Assembly: GCA_004154925.1 (NCBI GenBank)
Contig: QJNS01000384.1
Location: 1-49,371, forward strand
DNA length: 49,371 bases
From: Monosporascus cannonballus
Taxonomy: Eukaryota > Ascomycota > Sordariomycetes > Xylariales
Direction: 5' to 3'
In this document: positions 10,943 through 22,256 of the stretch, one piece after another
How the letters are laid out: every line of letters starts with the position of its first letter
Position numbering within the stretch: position 1 is the stretch's first letter
Notes under the pieces: model-generated
The model's database searches: none
Seen by the model: the letters and a program-made list of their open reading frames with translations, nothing else
Told to the model about the DNA's origin: nothing
Program-made: the position numbers and the translations under genes

Positions 10943-13009
10943 AAGCAATGGGCCATCTTAACGACTATTACAGGGCCGAAGTCAGCTGTGTGGTCCACTC
11001 GTATTGGTCTGAGTTCCCTGACACCCTCCAATACTTACTTCAGACGGCCGGGCACTCGGCTGGAAGGGGCCACACAGCGTGTGAGGGGCCAATCGGAATC
11101 GGGCCTGAGGTCGGGCTTGCAATTCTTACTGCGAGCTGCACCCAACCCAGCTCAACGGGGTTTACTCTCGCGCACCTCATCGCCGACTCCACTGGCGGAG
11201 CTATATGCCTTGCTCGCGCCAGTTCTAGGCCTTCACCAGCGATAAATTCTCGTGGTTAGCTCCAGCGTCACTCTTCGTAGCTGTGCTTCTGGCTTTATGC
11301 AGGCCAGGCTGGCGAGCGAGTCGTCTCAGTAGTCGACGTGTCCGAGACCTCTTGCAGCAAACTTCGTAGGCTTATCAGTCTCCGTCGGGCTTTTTATGGC
11401 GACATCTATCCTCCATATGAGCTACTTGGGTTTCTCTCATAATCGCATCATTGCCATAACGTGTGAAGGTAGCAGTATCGAGCTCTAAGCGGTCTTAGCT
11501 GTCAACAAATGGCTTATGGGGCGCAAATTTCCCAACAAGCCGTAAAGAACCAAAATCCCAAGCACAGGAATGACAGACTACTTAATTTAGCCACTACATT
11601 GCAAGGTGACATTTCAGCTCCTTGACACGGCATTTTGCATAATGAGCAAATCGCACCGGGGCATCACATATAATTATGGGCGACCTGATCAAGTGCCCGG
11701 AGAGCCTAGAGCAAAAGCTGTGTTGGGATATTGTCGTAGAATAGGGGTAGCTCTGTTAATCATCAAAGCTCCAAGCACCCCCGAATAACCTTATTCCGGA
11801 GAACCCAGAGTATATAGAGAGTTTCCTAGCCACCAATTCTAGTCAGACAATTAACACTTTCCACATCTTATGCGACCTTATCTTCCGATCAGCTTAACTG
11901 TGACAGATATTAATGGTCGTGGCGATGATGACAAAGCCGGAATTCAGAGGTGCCTAGCCCAAATGGTCCCTTTTCGTCCAGAGGCGTCTACCAGATGTTC
12001 CATAGGACTTGCGTTGATCCCGCCCTTCTTGAGCGTACTGGCATCATTGCCAAGGGGTTGACGGCGAGGAAGACTCTCGTGCTAGCGCAGTTGAATGATA
12101 TCCAGCCCATAATCCCAACTCATAATTCAAGCTCACCCGACAGTCCGTCCGGGCATGTGACTTAGTATTGGTACTTGATATGATGGTCATGTCCGCCCAT
12201 AATAATTAGCGTCGGGCGAAGGAGGTTCCAACGGAAGAGCAAATTCGGAATCTAGATTGGCTTTGCCATAGTGTCCATATATACTTGAGGGGGAGATGGA
12301 CATGATGAACTTGGTTTGACCTCTGTTAACCGCCTAGTGCCAGTCAAACTTACAAAACGGACGGGTCCCACCCATGACCGATCTTGAGACATCGCCTCTC
12401 GTCTTGGGCGGAGGTCAGACCCGATGGTGAGGCCGGCTTTGTTGGGTGGGTAGGGACAGCGTTCACGTCTCCATGTGATACGGCTATTAATAATAAACTC
12501 GAAAATAGTCCTGCCAGTAAGGCGCCGTCCAAAGTTTGCCATGCGGTTAATAAACGCGATAGTAAGAGAGATATCTCCCATAATCTACCGAAAGTATTTA
12601 GTATGCTTGCCTCTAACGTTAGCTTATGATACAACAATGGCTCTGTACATTGTTATCTCACACGAGGAAAGTTTGGAGAAATATTAACAGGATCGCCACA
12701 CATTAGACGGGATCGCGCGCAAGCTTATCATTACACGGAACTGCCTGCTTGGATTCACCTGCGCCTCAGCGTTCAAGTTTAAACGTAGAGGTCGGAAACA
12801 GGGCTCATCGGAGCATTCTAGGCAAATCCATTCAAGTTGGACAAATGCTCAAGCACCCACGTGCGCACTTTCGTTTTGTCTTCCACGCAGCAACCCATAC
12901 TTCTTTCATCCACTTTCAGTGATCACTCCCAGCTCTTCGAGACATGCAACCGTCCATATCCTTGTTTTCCTGAATCAGCACATCAACAGAGCCCACCAAA
13001 GGCGACGAC
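10943..13009. other. Long intergenic region, no gene recognised
   Basis: About 2.1 kb with only short open stretches in every frame and no recognised protein motif, tRNA or transposon terminus. Composition is intermediate. The last few hundred bases, rich in C and T before 13010, probably form the promoter and 5' UTR of the DUF7918-like gene. Confidence 0.5.
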
Positions 13010-14065
13010 ATGGCTGTCCTTGACGAAGTGCGTGGCGTTTTCGCCACCATCCAGGCCACCGGCAAGGAGCTGGAAGAGCTCGACGCCCAGCACCATCCGG
13101 GACAAGGCAAGCCCTGCCCTACGCTCACAACGCACGTCGAGGCTGTCGACAACGCGGAGTTTGCCATCAGTCTGGCCGTGGACGACACCTACGCCTGAGG
13201 CCTCCCTCATCACGGCCTCGCCTTCATCAAGGTGGACGGCAAGCGAATCCGTGGCCGGATTCTCGAGGGACCGCACATTACTTCCTGCGGACCCTGGGTC
13301 AGGACCATACGGGGCCAGTGCGACCACGATGGCAGCTCCGGCCGGTGGCTCGAGAAGAGATTCAAGTTCCGCGAGGTGAGCATCGGTAAGGGCCCCCCTC
13401 GAAATTTCCTCCTTCCCCACGTGACTCCCCTGCTGACAGATACGTCAAGTCGGGGAGGAGACGGACGGCCCGACTACCGACGGGCTCGGAATGATCCAGG
13501 TCAGGGTCTGCCGCGTCAAGGTCGGACAGCCCCTGGGCGAGCCTGCCCTGTACGGAGCAGGGGAGCCCGGCTCCTTCGGGCTGTCCGAGAAGTCACTCAA
13601 GGGCAAGGCTATCTCCCACGTCACTTCGTAGGCCGTCCCACGACACCACGTTGCATATCTCTGGGGTGAGATTGATAGGGGCTCAATAGTTATTCGGAGG
13701 CGAGAAGCTTCCGCTTTCCTTCCACGCGCCATCTGGAGCCGCGTCCGGGAGACGCCGGCCCCATCGCGATCTTCCAGTTCCGCTACCGGTCGAGAGGTCA
13801 TCTTTAACCACATAAACTTATTCGGACGGACTCGCTGACCTTTCCTCCAGAGGCACTTAAACGAGAATGTGTTCTGCCGCGAACGCCGAACCCGCCTTCC
13901 ACGGTTGGGGACCCGTCCGACGCGAAGAGAGACCGCATGGACAAACTGTCCGCGAGTGCATGTCGCCTTGAGCTTCGACAAGAATTTGGGTGCAAAAGTC
14001 TTATCCCACAGACCCGGGGCACGGTCAACGCGGATGCGGAACTCCCTCATCTAGTACTTGTTTGA
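13010..14065 (+). CDS. DUF7918-like protein gene with an in-frame TGA (possible pseudogene)
   Basis: Four exons are inferred: 13010-13375, 13440-13627, 13690-13796, 13851-14065. The introns are 64, 62 and 54 nt, all GT-AG and phase-consistent, for 291 codons. The N terminus (MAVLDEV), the stretch HVEAVDNAEFAISLAVDDTY, the GRWLEKRFKFRE block, MIQVRVCRVK, and the closing IAIFQFRYRS plus VLPRTPNPP follow the layout of the fungal DUF7918 family, whose function is unknown. One codon breaks it: TGA at 13196-13198, directly after DDTYA, while the reading frame and family resemblance continue downstream. It could be a recent nonsense mutation, a sequencing error, or be removed by a 54-nt in-frame intron (13178-13231, GTGGAC...AAG) with a poor donor. 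All other joins look intact, so decay, if real, is young. Confidence 0.62.
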
Positions 14066-14627
14066 TTGGAGCCCGGATTTCGCCTGGAGGATTGATTCTT
14101 CACGCGAGACGCGCGATACAGTATACGATATGAGGACCTCGTGATATATGGAAGGGGCACACTAAGACATGAGCTTGGCATGCAGGCTTTTTCATCGAGA
14201 TGTATGTATCAATCCAGGGGTGATTGAAATGGTCACCGTCAGGCGTTGGGTTACGCCAGCAAGACTAGACACTCGGATTATGGGAGGAAAGCTCTTAGAG
14301 AGGCGTTGAGTACCTATATACGATAGGAGCCCATAACCACCAGAGGCGCGGTTCAGCGGAGGCAAACACAGAGTTTCAGAGTAGAACATGCGAAACGAAG
14401 TCCCCCCAAAAAAAAGTCTAAACGACTAATTAGCCATTCATTGCTTATCAGCATAATAATCCGATAGAACCTCATATCCCTAGGGTCCGAACCATATTGT
14501 GTAGTCTCTGTACATACATCATTACTCTCAAAACAAGACAATCCATCGCCCTAAGCCGCTACCGATACCAACGCCTCTCGTAGTCATGAACCCGTAATCA
14601 TCGCACAATAGAAAACCCCTCACCCTT
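14066..14627. other. Intergenic between convergent genes
   Basis: About 0.56 kb of 3' flank shared by the plus-strand DUF7918-like gene and the minus-strand chk1 gene. Contains a C6/A8 run near 14402-14415. No gene or repeat identified. Confidence 0.55.
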
Positions 14628-16477
14628 CTAAGCCTCGGGTTTATACACGCCGTCCTTGCAGAGCAGGACGACGTTCTTGAAGAAGCGCCTCCACTCCAGG
14701 GGATCGCCCTTGACCTTGACGAAGCGGACCTCGAGCAGATCCCGGGTTTCCTCGCCGGTGCCGGCCACAACGTAGGAGTAGCGGTCGACGACGATCTCGC
14801 CATGGAGGTTCTGGCGCCTAGAGTCGGCGGTGCGGACCTTGAAGGAGGCGACGAGACCTCCCCCCCCTGCGTCCCCATTGGCATCGGCCGCCGGGTCGTG
14901 GTTGAGCGGCGGCATCGAAGAGGGCAGCGGGACGTTGAGGTTGTGCAGGGCGTCGGCGAGCATCTGCACGAGCAGGCGGGCGGGCATGTGCGAGAAGAAG
15001 CGCGTGAAGCTGTGCGCGGGAACGATGTCGCGGAAGCGGCGCGCGCGCTGCGTCAGCGTCAGCGGCACACCCGGCGTCTGCGAGAACTGGCTCATGGCGG
15101 GCTCCTCGGCCAGCGCGTCGAAGAAGTACGACGAGTACGGCGGCGCGTGTTGTGTCGCCGCGCCCGCGACTCTGGGCGCGGCAACGGTGGCGGCGGCGGC
15201 GGCGAGGGGCATGTCGGCCGGCGACACGGGCTGCGTCGACGACGCGGCCGCCGTGCCGAGTGAGCGCAGCGTCGGGCGCTCCCAGTCGAAGAGCGCGTCG
15301 CTGATGGGCGTCTCGGGCTGCGTGGCCGCCAGCAGCGGCGGGGGCTTGAGGCTGTTGTTGTTGTTGTTGTCGTCGTCGCCGGTGGGCGGGGAGGAGTCGA
15401 TGTCCATGGCGTCGCCCTGGGACCGCTGCGGCTGCGACGACGTGGGCTCCTGGCTGAAGTCGATGCGCAGGTTCTCGAGCATCTTGGTCGCTAGGTGCAG
15501 CGGGTCGGAGATCTGGCCGTCCGAGGCCACGAACCTGTTCTTTCGCGTGTACCACGGGTGGCGCCGTATCTGGGCGAAGGAGAACCGCTTCTTGGCCTCG
15601 ACGTTCATCATGCCCCTGAGGAGCGAGAGCGCGTCCGGCGGTACCCTCTTCCATAGGTCGTCTGAACTGCGGCCGTTGGTCCGGACGTATTCTTGAAATT
15701 CCCAGCTGGTCTTCGTTGGCTCGTCCCAGGGCGTGTTGCCCACCAGAAGGACGAACAGGATGACGCCGCACGACCAGATGTCCACCAGGTCGGCTGCGTA
15801 TTTGCTCGCGTCGTCAGACTTCTTATCTGCGCGATTGCATGCCAAGACTTCAGGGGCGATATATGGAGGACTGCCACACATCGTCGTGCTCAACTTCCTC
15901 TGGCCCTTGTACTCGAACATGGTTGCCATACCAAAGTCTGCGATCTTCAGGTTGCCGCTATCGGACATGAGGATGTTCTCGGGCTTGAGGTCCCGATGCG
16001 CCACGCCCTTGGAGTGCATAAAGCTGACTCCGCTGATGAGCTGTAAGAAGTAGAGGTGGGCGATATCTTCGGTAACGCCCACATCGGCTTCAATCTTGTC
16101 GAACAAGTCGCCTCCCTCGGCGAACTCCATCGCTATCCATCGCCAGACGTGGTCTTCGCCTGTCGCGAACCATTCTATCACGTTCGGGTGTTGGCCGATG
16201 TGAGAATGCAACGACACCTCCATGGCGATTTGCTTTGCTGAGATACGGCCATGTTTGGTCGCATAGCCTTTGTGTATTAACTTGACAGCAAATACTGGTG
16301 TTTGCGCATCCAGGGGTATTGCCTTCTTAATGCTACGGCGGGGCATCTAGGTTAGCAGGTGTGATTGCGCATGAGTTGGCCCGAGACTCACGATGCATAA
16401 GCTCCTCTCCCGATAGTTTTGGATATAATTCGGAAGGGCAAGTCATTCGGTAGCGGATCCAGTTGGGACTGAGACAT
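14628..16477 (-). CDS. chk1: Checkpoint serine/threonine kinase Chk1
   Basis: Minus strand, two exons: 16477-16392 and 16332-14628, joined by a 59-nt intron with GTGAGT donor; 596 aa. The splice gives GRGAYASIKKAIPLD, the Gly-rich loop typical of Chk1. The kinase domain has the ATP-binding Lys in VFAVK (K46), the catalytic HRDLKPEN loop (D143), DFG (D161), CGSPPYIAPE (APE at 188-190) and a subdomain IX DIWSCGVILF. HGRISAKQIAMEVSLHSHIG is also characteristic of fungal Chk1. A Ser/Gln-rich linker with SQ sites (PTSSQPQRSQ) and a C-terminal KA1-like regulatory region (FTRFFSHMPARLLVQMLADAL onward) follow. Family knowledge: Chk1 is activated by Rad3/ATR at SQ sites after DNA damage or fork stalling and delays mitosis through Cdc25 and Wee1. 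An upstream in-frame ATG (16489) would add four residues. Divergent to the E2 C gene, with ACGCG motifs about 220 bp upstream of its start. Confidence 0.93.
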
Positions 16478-17538
16478 TTCGGTCAACATGACATCGTTAT
16501 GGTGAGTTGCGATGAGTTGAAGTGGAATATGGGATATGAGAGACCAATCACAGGCAACAACCAACCCGGAAGTCAGAACTATCGGAAGATCGCATACACG
16601 GCGTTTTGGGGAGGCGAGCGGATACTCGGGGTGGTAATGCAACCAATGACGGATTGTAGATGAAAAGAATAGGCGGACTCACCATATCGAGTCATTAACG
16701 CGTGAAAACGCGAAGACACGCGACGAAATATCAATTAAACACGATGTTTTTGTTTGAAGTTGCGTCGTCTCATACGGCTTTTATTGGCTGTGGTAAATCG
16801 CAAGCCCCTTAACTCTCTCCCTGGTAAGGCCCGAAGGGGAGGCCTACGTCGCCTGTTCTAGGCAGCAAGGCACGGTGACAGAGCGCTGTTGGTTGGTGCC
16901 CGGTGATCTCCTCTGCTTGTGGGGTCCCTAGGGGTGGGGTCCCTGGCCGTGGGTTCCCAAGCTTCACTACCGCTATCTTATCATGGTTGCCGTAGGGCCC
17001 GGCGGGTCCGGCGGGTCGGGTCAAGCATCGGCAGGCGGTAGATTTGTTTACAGCATACAAGAGCAGGTGCACATGGTCCAACAGCTTCAAACCTGACTCT
17101 TCCTACCTTTCCATCCATATTTGGCATTTTTCTAGCAATTCCGGTATTCAGCTGGCGTTCCCCCCAACCTCACGATTCCCTAGGACCAACCACGTAAAGG
17201 TCAGTAGATATCAGCCTCCATTCCCGCCTGTGAGACCTCAATTGGGCTGTCTCATACAAATATCTACGAGTGCGTGCTTCTGGAAGCCGTTGAAGGGCTG
17301 ACTTATAACAGCCACAGCATTCCAGCTCTCTTCTTCTTTGCTTCGAACACTTGACGCCGCCCTCCCGAATCCAGCCAAAAATTTAACTATAGGCCCGGGG
17401 TCTTTGTTATCGATATTTCGAGTTCGTTTCTTGGACACATTCTTGCCGGAACAGATAGACCTTGTACATTTCTTCCGTCACGGGGAGGACCTCGTTCGCA
17501 TTGGCACGTAAAGGAAAAACACCAGGAAAAAGTACATC
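16478..17538. other. Divergent promoter region between chk1 and the E2 C gene
   Basis: About 1.06 kb separating two head-to-head cell-cycle genes, with no recognised coding sequence. It includes a cluster of three ACGCG motifs (listed separately), a GC-rich block with short direct repeats around 16921-17030 (GGGGTCCCTAGGGGTGGGGTCC, and GGCGGGTCC/GGCGGGTCG), and pyrimidine-rich stretches before the E2 start. Confidence 0.65.
16698..16722. promoter_or_regulatory. Cluster of three ACGCG (MBF/MCB-like) motifs
   Basis: ACGCG occurs at 16698-16702, 16708-16712 and 16718-16722, exactly 10 bp apart; the first is a full ACGCGT (MluI cell-cycle box). In yeasts this motif is bound by MBF (Mbp1/Swi6 or Res1/Res2-Cdc10) and drives G1/S transcription. 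It lies about 220 bp upstream of the chk1 start and about 820 bp upstream of the E2 C start, so chk1 is the likelier target. Function is inferred from motif and context. Confidence 0.5.
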
Positions 17539-18297
17539 ATGAACTTCGGGATGGAGAACCAGAATTCGGGGCCCGACAGCGTTGAGGCGGCTAAGCTCGG
17601 CGGAGCGCGGAAGGGACCCGATGCGCAGAGCGTGACAAAGCGGTACGTGATATCAACGCACCACCTGTTTACGGGCCCCGTCTCCTCTCTTTCCTGTCCC
17701 GTCCTCCCTTCCGCGTGCTAGCGACGTAATCTCATGTGCAGCCCGACTAACCGATCCGTCGTGGAACAGGTTACAGACGGAACTGATGCAGCTCATGACG
17801 TCGCCGGCGCCGGGGGTCTCGGCGTTCCCGGGCGCGGACGGGAACCTGATGTCTTGGGCGGCGACGATCGAGGGGCCCTCGGAGACGCCGTACGCGGGGC
17901 TGACGCTGAAGCTGTCGTTCACGTTCCCGGCCAACTACCCCTACGCGCCGCCGACGGTGCTCTTCCGCACGCCCATCTACCACCCCAACGTCGACTTCTC
18001 GGGCCGCATCTGCCTCGACATCCTCAAGGACAAGTGGACCGCCGCCTACAACATCCAGACAGTGCTGCTGAGCCTGCAGAGCCTGCTCGGTGAGCCCAAC
18101 AAGTGCGTTCGCCCCTACGTGTCCCACTACTGCGGGCTTGCCTGTCTTCTTTCGTGCTGACCTGACTGGCTGACTGACTGACTCATTGGTGTAGTGCCTC
18201 GCCGCTGAACGGTGAAGCCGCCGAGCTGTGGGACAAGGACATGGAGGAGTTCAAGCGCAAGGTGCTTGCCCGGCACCGGGACGTCGATGACGAATGA
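17539..18297 (+). CDS. ubc11: Ubiquitin-conjugating enzyme E2 C (UBE2C/Ubc11 type)
   Basis: Three exons (17539-17642, 17770-18102, 18195-18297) give 179 aa; the introns are 127 and 92 nt and the phases match. After a short Asn/Gly-rich N-terminal extension, characteristic of UBE2C, comes the UBC fold: [11 protein letters not shown] helix 1, [15 protein letters not shown], the Pro-rich [14 protein letters not shown], and the active site YHPNV...[12 protein letters not shown] with the HPN motif and catalytic Cys116. GEPN-NASPLN is restored across the second intron, supporting that join. The C terminus ends in a charged helix ([18 protein letters not shown]). Family knowledge: this E2 works with the anaphase-promoting complex to start ubiquitin chains on cyclin B and securin at mitotic exit. 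It is divergent from chk1, another cell-cycle regulator. Confidence 0.92.
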
Positions 18298-18964
18298 ATG
18301 AACTAGTTTGATCTTTATCTTATACCCCCTCCCCCCAAATTTGATAGTGCGATACCGCATTGGCAGCTCCCTCCAAGACATGGGTTATGGCGAGCATGGC
18401 GTGCTTTGGAGAAACGGAGCCAACCCATCCTGCATGGGCTGGCTTGCTTGGGTTCATCCGTAACTGGAAGGAAGCATTGCATTTACTATGGAGCATCCGG
18501 TTAGGAAGTTTTTCGTCCCTACGGTGTCTGCGCCCCGGCGTTTACATATTGGTGAATGGAGAGGCAGTAATTGAATAAGGAATGAAGACTCTTACGATCC
18601 TCATAGACGACTGACGTGTGCAATGTCGCAAGGACGCTTGCGTTGGTTAAAATTGGGCCATCGCCATAAATTCGAACATTTCTCACTAGTCTCTACGCCT
18701 GAAACTGGGGGACGGGACGACAGTATGTTGGTTGCTCACACGTCTCGATTCATCTGACCAAGGTGAAGCTGAAAAGTACAGAGAAGAAGCCACGAGGAAC
18801 TCCGAAAAACCATGCCCTGTCATCTGCAAGTGCCAGCCGGTATCGCATTGTATCGTCTCAATAGCGCCGAGTTTGCCCAAACGACGCAATCTTGCTTTTT
18901 ATATTTATTTTTTCACTTGCCACCGCCCGACTCATCCATCCTCCTCACACCTCGAGCGAGTAAC
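18298..18964. other. Intergenic between convergent genes
   Basis: About 0.67 kb holding the 3' flanks of the E2 C gene (plus) and the eL31 gene (minus). No gene or repeat is recognised; short open stretches are not convincing. Confidence 0.55.
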
Positions 18965-19603
18965 TTATTCCTCGACCACAACGGTGACCAGACCCTTGGG
19001 GTTCTTAACGTTGACGGCCTGGACATAGCTGTAGAGCTTCTCTTTGGCGTCCTCCTCGTCGTTTCGTCGTCGGCTAATGCGGACGCGGAGTCTGTACGGG
19101 ACGCCCTTGACACCCTGCTCCCAAACCTTCTTGTTCAGCTGGGGGTCGAGGCGGACATCGGAGGTACCCTGCATTGCATTGATTGATTAATATCTTCTTT
19201 TCCCGTAAAAATTTCTACCACTCAAGTCACAACCCCCACATGCGGCATCGGACGCTGTTGATGGTACAGCAGCAAACGACAAGGGGGAGAGAAGTTTGAT
19301 GTAGGAGAGGAGGATCTGACGCACCATGGCCTTCTGCGCAAACTCCTTGATCTCCTTGATGGCTCGGGGAGCGCGCTTCTTGAAGGTGACACCGTGCAGC
19401 TAATTCAACCCGTTAGCATTTTATGGCTCTTTTTTGACGCCCCTTTCCCGTATCGCTACGGGAGTAGGGCAGAGTCACGATGCGCCGCTGGGTTTTCGCT
19501 GGCTTATACTGGGACGTACCCTCTTGTGGAGGTGGATGGTGTACTCGCGAGCGACGACCTGCTCGATGGCGGACTTGGCGGGCTTCTTTCCCTTGGACGA
19601 CAT
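18965..19603 (-). CDS. rpl31: 60S ribosomal protein eL31
   Basis: Minus strand, three exons: 19603-19520, 19399-19325 and 19168-18965; 120 aa, the usual size. Introns are 120 and 156 nt and in phase 0, with donors GTACGT and GTGCGT. Recognisable segments are [42 protein letters not shown], and [21 protein letters not shown], ending in VTVVVEE. The protein is a structural part of the large subunit near the peptide exit tunnel. Introns in the 5' half of the gene are typical for fungal ribosomal protein genes. The upstream region runs into the artefact-prone poly-G/poly-C stretch at 19850-19995. Confidence 0.93.
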
Positions 19604-19865
19604 CTTGGCTGGTCTCTGTTTCGTGGACGATGACAAGTTAGTATATGAGGAAACGCGAACGATTGACAGGCAGTTTGGGAATTGAGAGAGGGGGCGCGGG
19701 AAATTTTCTTACGGTGCGTGAGGTTGGCGGCTGGTGGGTTAGTATGTATCGTCTGTCTGGCCGGTCAGTTGAGAAGGAAATTCCGAGGCTGCGATGCCAC
19801 TACCGGTGGGAGAAGGAGGTGAAAGTTTCTGTGTGCGATTGTGGCAGTGGGGGGGGGGGGCGGGC
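19604..19865. other. Promoter and 5' flank of the eL31 gene
   Basis: About 260 bp upstream of the eL31 start on the minus strand. It ends in an 11-G run at 19850-19860 that precedes the duplicated 81-bp block. No other motif is called. Confidence 0.5.
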
Positions 19866-20076
19866 GGCAAAATTTAGTCGCGCCAATCAAGGTGGGATGG
19901 TTTCGTGGGGCCCGCCGATACTCGGCAGATCCGCATGGCCTTGTGGNNNNNNNNNNCGCCCCCCCCCCCCCCGCCCCCCCCCCCCCCCCCCCCCCGGCAA
20001 AATTTAGTCGAGCCAATCAATGTGCGATTGTTTAGTGGGGACAGCCGATACTAGGCAGATACTCATGGCCTTGTGG
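19866..20076 (+). repeat. Two 81-bp copies flanking an N gap (probable false duplication)
   Basis: Copy 1 is 19866-19946 and copy 2 is 19996-20076; both start GGCAAAATTTAGTCG and end ATGGCCTTGTGG, with no indels. They differ at 10 positions. Copy 1 has G or C at all ten; nine are C/A or G/T pairs and one is G/C, with no transitions. The 10-N gap plus a poly-C run lies between them and a poly-G run lies before copy 1. This fits the same locus assembled twice from reads degraded after a homopolymer, rather than a real tandem repeat. Confidence 0.75.
19947..19956. other. Assembly gap (10 N)
   Basis: Ten unresolved bases followed by a C-rich homopolymer stretch (19957-19995). It marks a scaffold join or unresolved homopolymer, so length and sequence here are not reliable. 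Confidence 0.98.
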
Positions 20077-20995
20077 CTTTTGGCTTGTGGCTTGCGGCTT
20101 TGGGATGCGGCTTAGTAATCAATCAATCATGTGGCTCATCCTAGCAGGTACCTAGTACTAGTATTTTCCCTTCTCATTGAGGCATGCTCTCTTCCTCAAT
20201 TGCATCTGAAAAACCGCACTACTGATGTAATCTCGTACATTCTATATCGTATGCAAACGAGCTGAAGCCTAGGGTTTTTCAGGCTCAAATTTATGATATA
20301 CATACCGTTTGCGATGCGCTCTGTCTGTCATGGATGTCACGTCAGCAGCCACGCACTGCAAGTGTACGTACCTAGGAAAGGAAGTGGGATGGCTTGGTCT
20401 ATGCTCTGCTGTCTAATTTGATGACCGACAACCATTGGCTGATTATTGGGCAGACCCAGAAAAAACGGTACGTACCCGGACGAACCACGCGCAAGCTGCA
20501 GGGAGAGATGATGTTCGTGAAACTCCCCCCCAGATTCCGTGCGTTAATTGTCGAAGCAGGATTGGACTTGGAACTTCATTTAATTTGACCTTTCGCAAAC
20601 CCGCTTCCTGTGTGACGCATTGGAACCATCCGGAATTTGAATACCCAAGTTATTCGGTGGCTCAATAGGCCCGTCCGCTCGTTTTTACCATCTGGCCATT
20701 ATTCCTTTACGAAACCCGGCCATTTCCTCTGTTGTTTATCGTTTCTCACCCAACTCCTGAATCTAGGCGACGATCCGACCGACCTGCTACAATCCCGATC
20801 CCCTTTCCTACTCCTGATACTACCAACAATACACCCTCAACTACGAAGTACGCCCTCTACCTATGCAGATAACTCCCCAACAAGGGGAGCCCTGAGTCAA
20901 TTATTCCCGTCCAACCGCCTGGGAAGATCGAAGTCCGCCTTGAACTGTAACTCTACCACACTCCTCTTATCTCAAGACCGATCGAGTACGCCAAA
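20077..20995. other. Intergenic, promoter side of the rax1-like gene
   Basis: About 0.9 kb with no recognised gene. It has short repeats of the type TTTTGGCTTGTGGCTTGCGG near 20077-20110 and CAATCAATCAAT near 20118-20130. The C/T-rich 300 bp before 20996 probably form the 5' UTR and promoter. Confidence 0.55.
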
Positions 20996-22256
20996 ATGGC
21001 GTATACGGGACGCGAACCGCCTGAGATGGCTTCTGCGCCATCACCATCGCCAGATGTAACTCGAGATCGATTACCAACTCTCTTCGAGGTTCTGAGCCGT
21101 CGCACCCTCCCGCCAGTCGACCTATTCTCCTTCTACATTTACATGCGCGACCAGCAACGGTCTGTGGATTACCTAGACTTCTGGTACGACCACATTTCCC
21201 TCCCCGTTAACTGCTTTTCTTTTGCTTAAAATAGTCTCTTAGGCTCGATGTCGCCCAGCATATGTCGCTTTGCCGTCACTATGTTCGAGAATTACGGAGA
21301 TCCGTCTTAGTAGGCACTCCCGATATGGAAAGGGATGCGGCGTCAAAACGATCGTCGGCGGTATTAGAAGCGATGGGAGAGATGAGCGATGCACCTGCGG
21401 GGCCATCCATGTACGCGAGCGAGAAGGAGAGGGAGCAGAACGCCCAGATGTCGGCATATCTACGAGACCAGCCCGCCGCCGGCAGTGGTAATAACGGGGC
21501 CGGCATTAACAGCAACGAGTCTCCGGCTAGCAGCTCGGAGCGGCGGGCGCGGGCTAGTACCAACCTGAGCTCACAGCGGATGGCCTCGGACTCGAACTCT
21601 CCGGCACACACCGTCGCTCGTGAGGATATTCGGGCATCCGCAGAGCAGATTCTCTACACCTTCCTGCTGCCCGATGCCGAGCGCGAGATTACGCTACCCG
21701 GTTCGATTACTACCGATATCACGACGGCCATCGAGCAGGACGGACGAGATGATCCCGAGGTTTTCGATGTCGCCAAGGATTATGTCTTCCAGGCCATGGA
21801 GCGAGATGCGTTCCCAGGCTTCTTACGGGCCCGCGCCTTCGGCAACCTGGTCCCGCCTACCATTATCGCGCGTCTGATTATTGGTCTGATTGCCATGTTC
21901 GGCGGTTTCTGGACAGCGTTCGTGCTCATTTTCCTTAACGCGCCGAGAACGACTCGGTGTTGGGTAAGTTGCGCCTTGATTCAAGTTGGTGCATTAAGAT
22001 CCTGCTAACATGAAAGCAGGAGATTCTTCCATTCACCATAGGCGTCTACCTATTGGCGTCGTATCAATACTCGCTGGACCCCATCATGGCGCTAGCAGGC
22101 TTCTCCGAGTACACGCCATTCAACTTCGCGCGGATCCGGGAGCCCTACGTCCGCAAGCTGCTGATCAGACGCTCCATCATGGTGCTGGCCTGGACGGTAC
22201 TGATCGACACTGGGCTCTGCGTGCTCTTCATCCTTGTGCCCGGCAAGAGGCTCTGA
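20996..22256 (+). CDS. rax1: Rax1-like RGS-domain membrane protein
   Basis: Three exons (20996-21183, 21243-21963, 22020-22256) give 381 aa; introns are 59 and 56 nt with matching phases. An RGS-type fold is split by a Ser/Asn-rich insert: the first half is LPTLFEVLSRRTLPPVDLFS...YLDFWLDVAQHMSLCRHYV (residues 27-80). The second is REDIRASAEQILYTFLLPDAERE...VFDVAKDYVFQAMERDAFPGFLRA (about 205-262). Three hydrophobic helices follow at about 267-293, 307-328 and 354-376. This order of RGS then membrane helices is that of yeast Rax1, a landmark protein for bipolar bud-site choice that works with Rax2. In filamentous fungi orthologues are treated as RGS proteins that may affect growth, asexual development and stress response. 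Family call strong; role in this species inferred. Confidence 0.8.

Noticed and set aside
14818..15771. Long frames overlapping chk1 on both strands (for example 14818-15771 minus, 14830-15696 plus)
   Set aside because: Shadows of the GC-rich chk1 coding sequence; composition is Arg/Ala/Pro-rich nonsense without motifs.
19866..20076. RIP as the cause of differences between the two 81-bp copies
   Set aside because: All ten mismatches are transversions; RIP gives C-to-T and G-to-A transitions.
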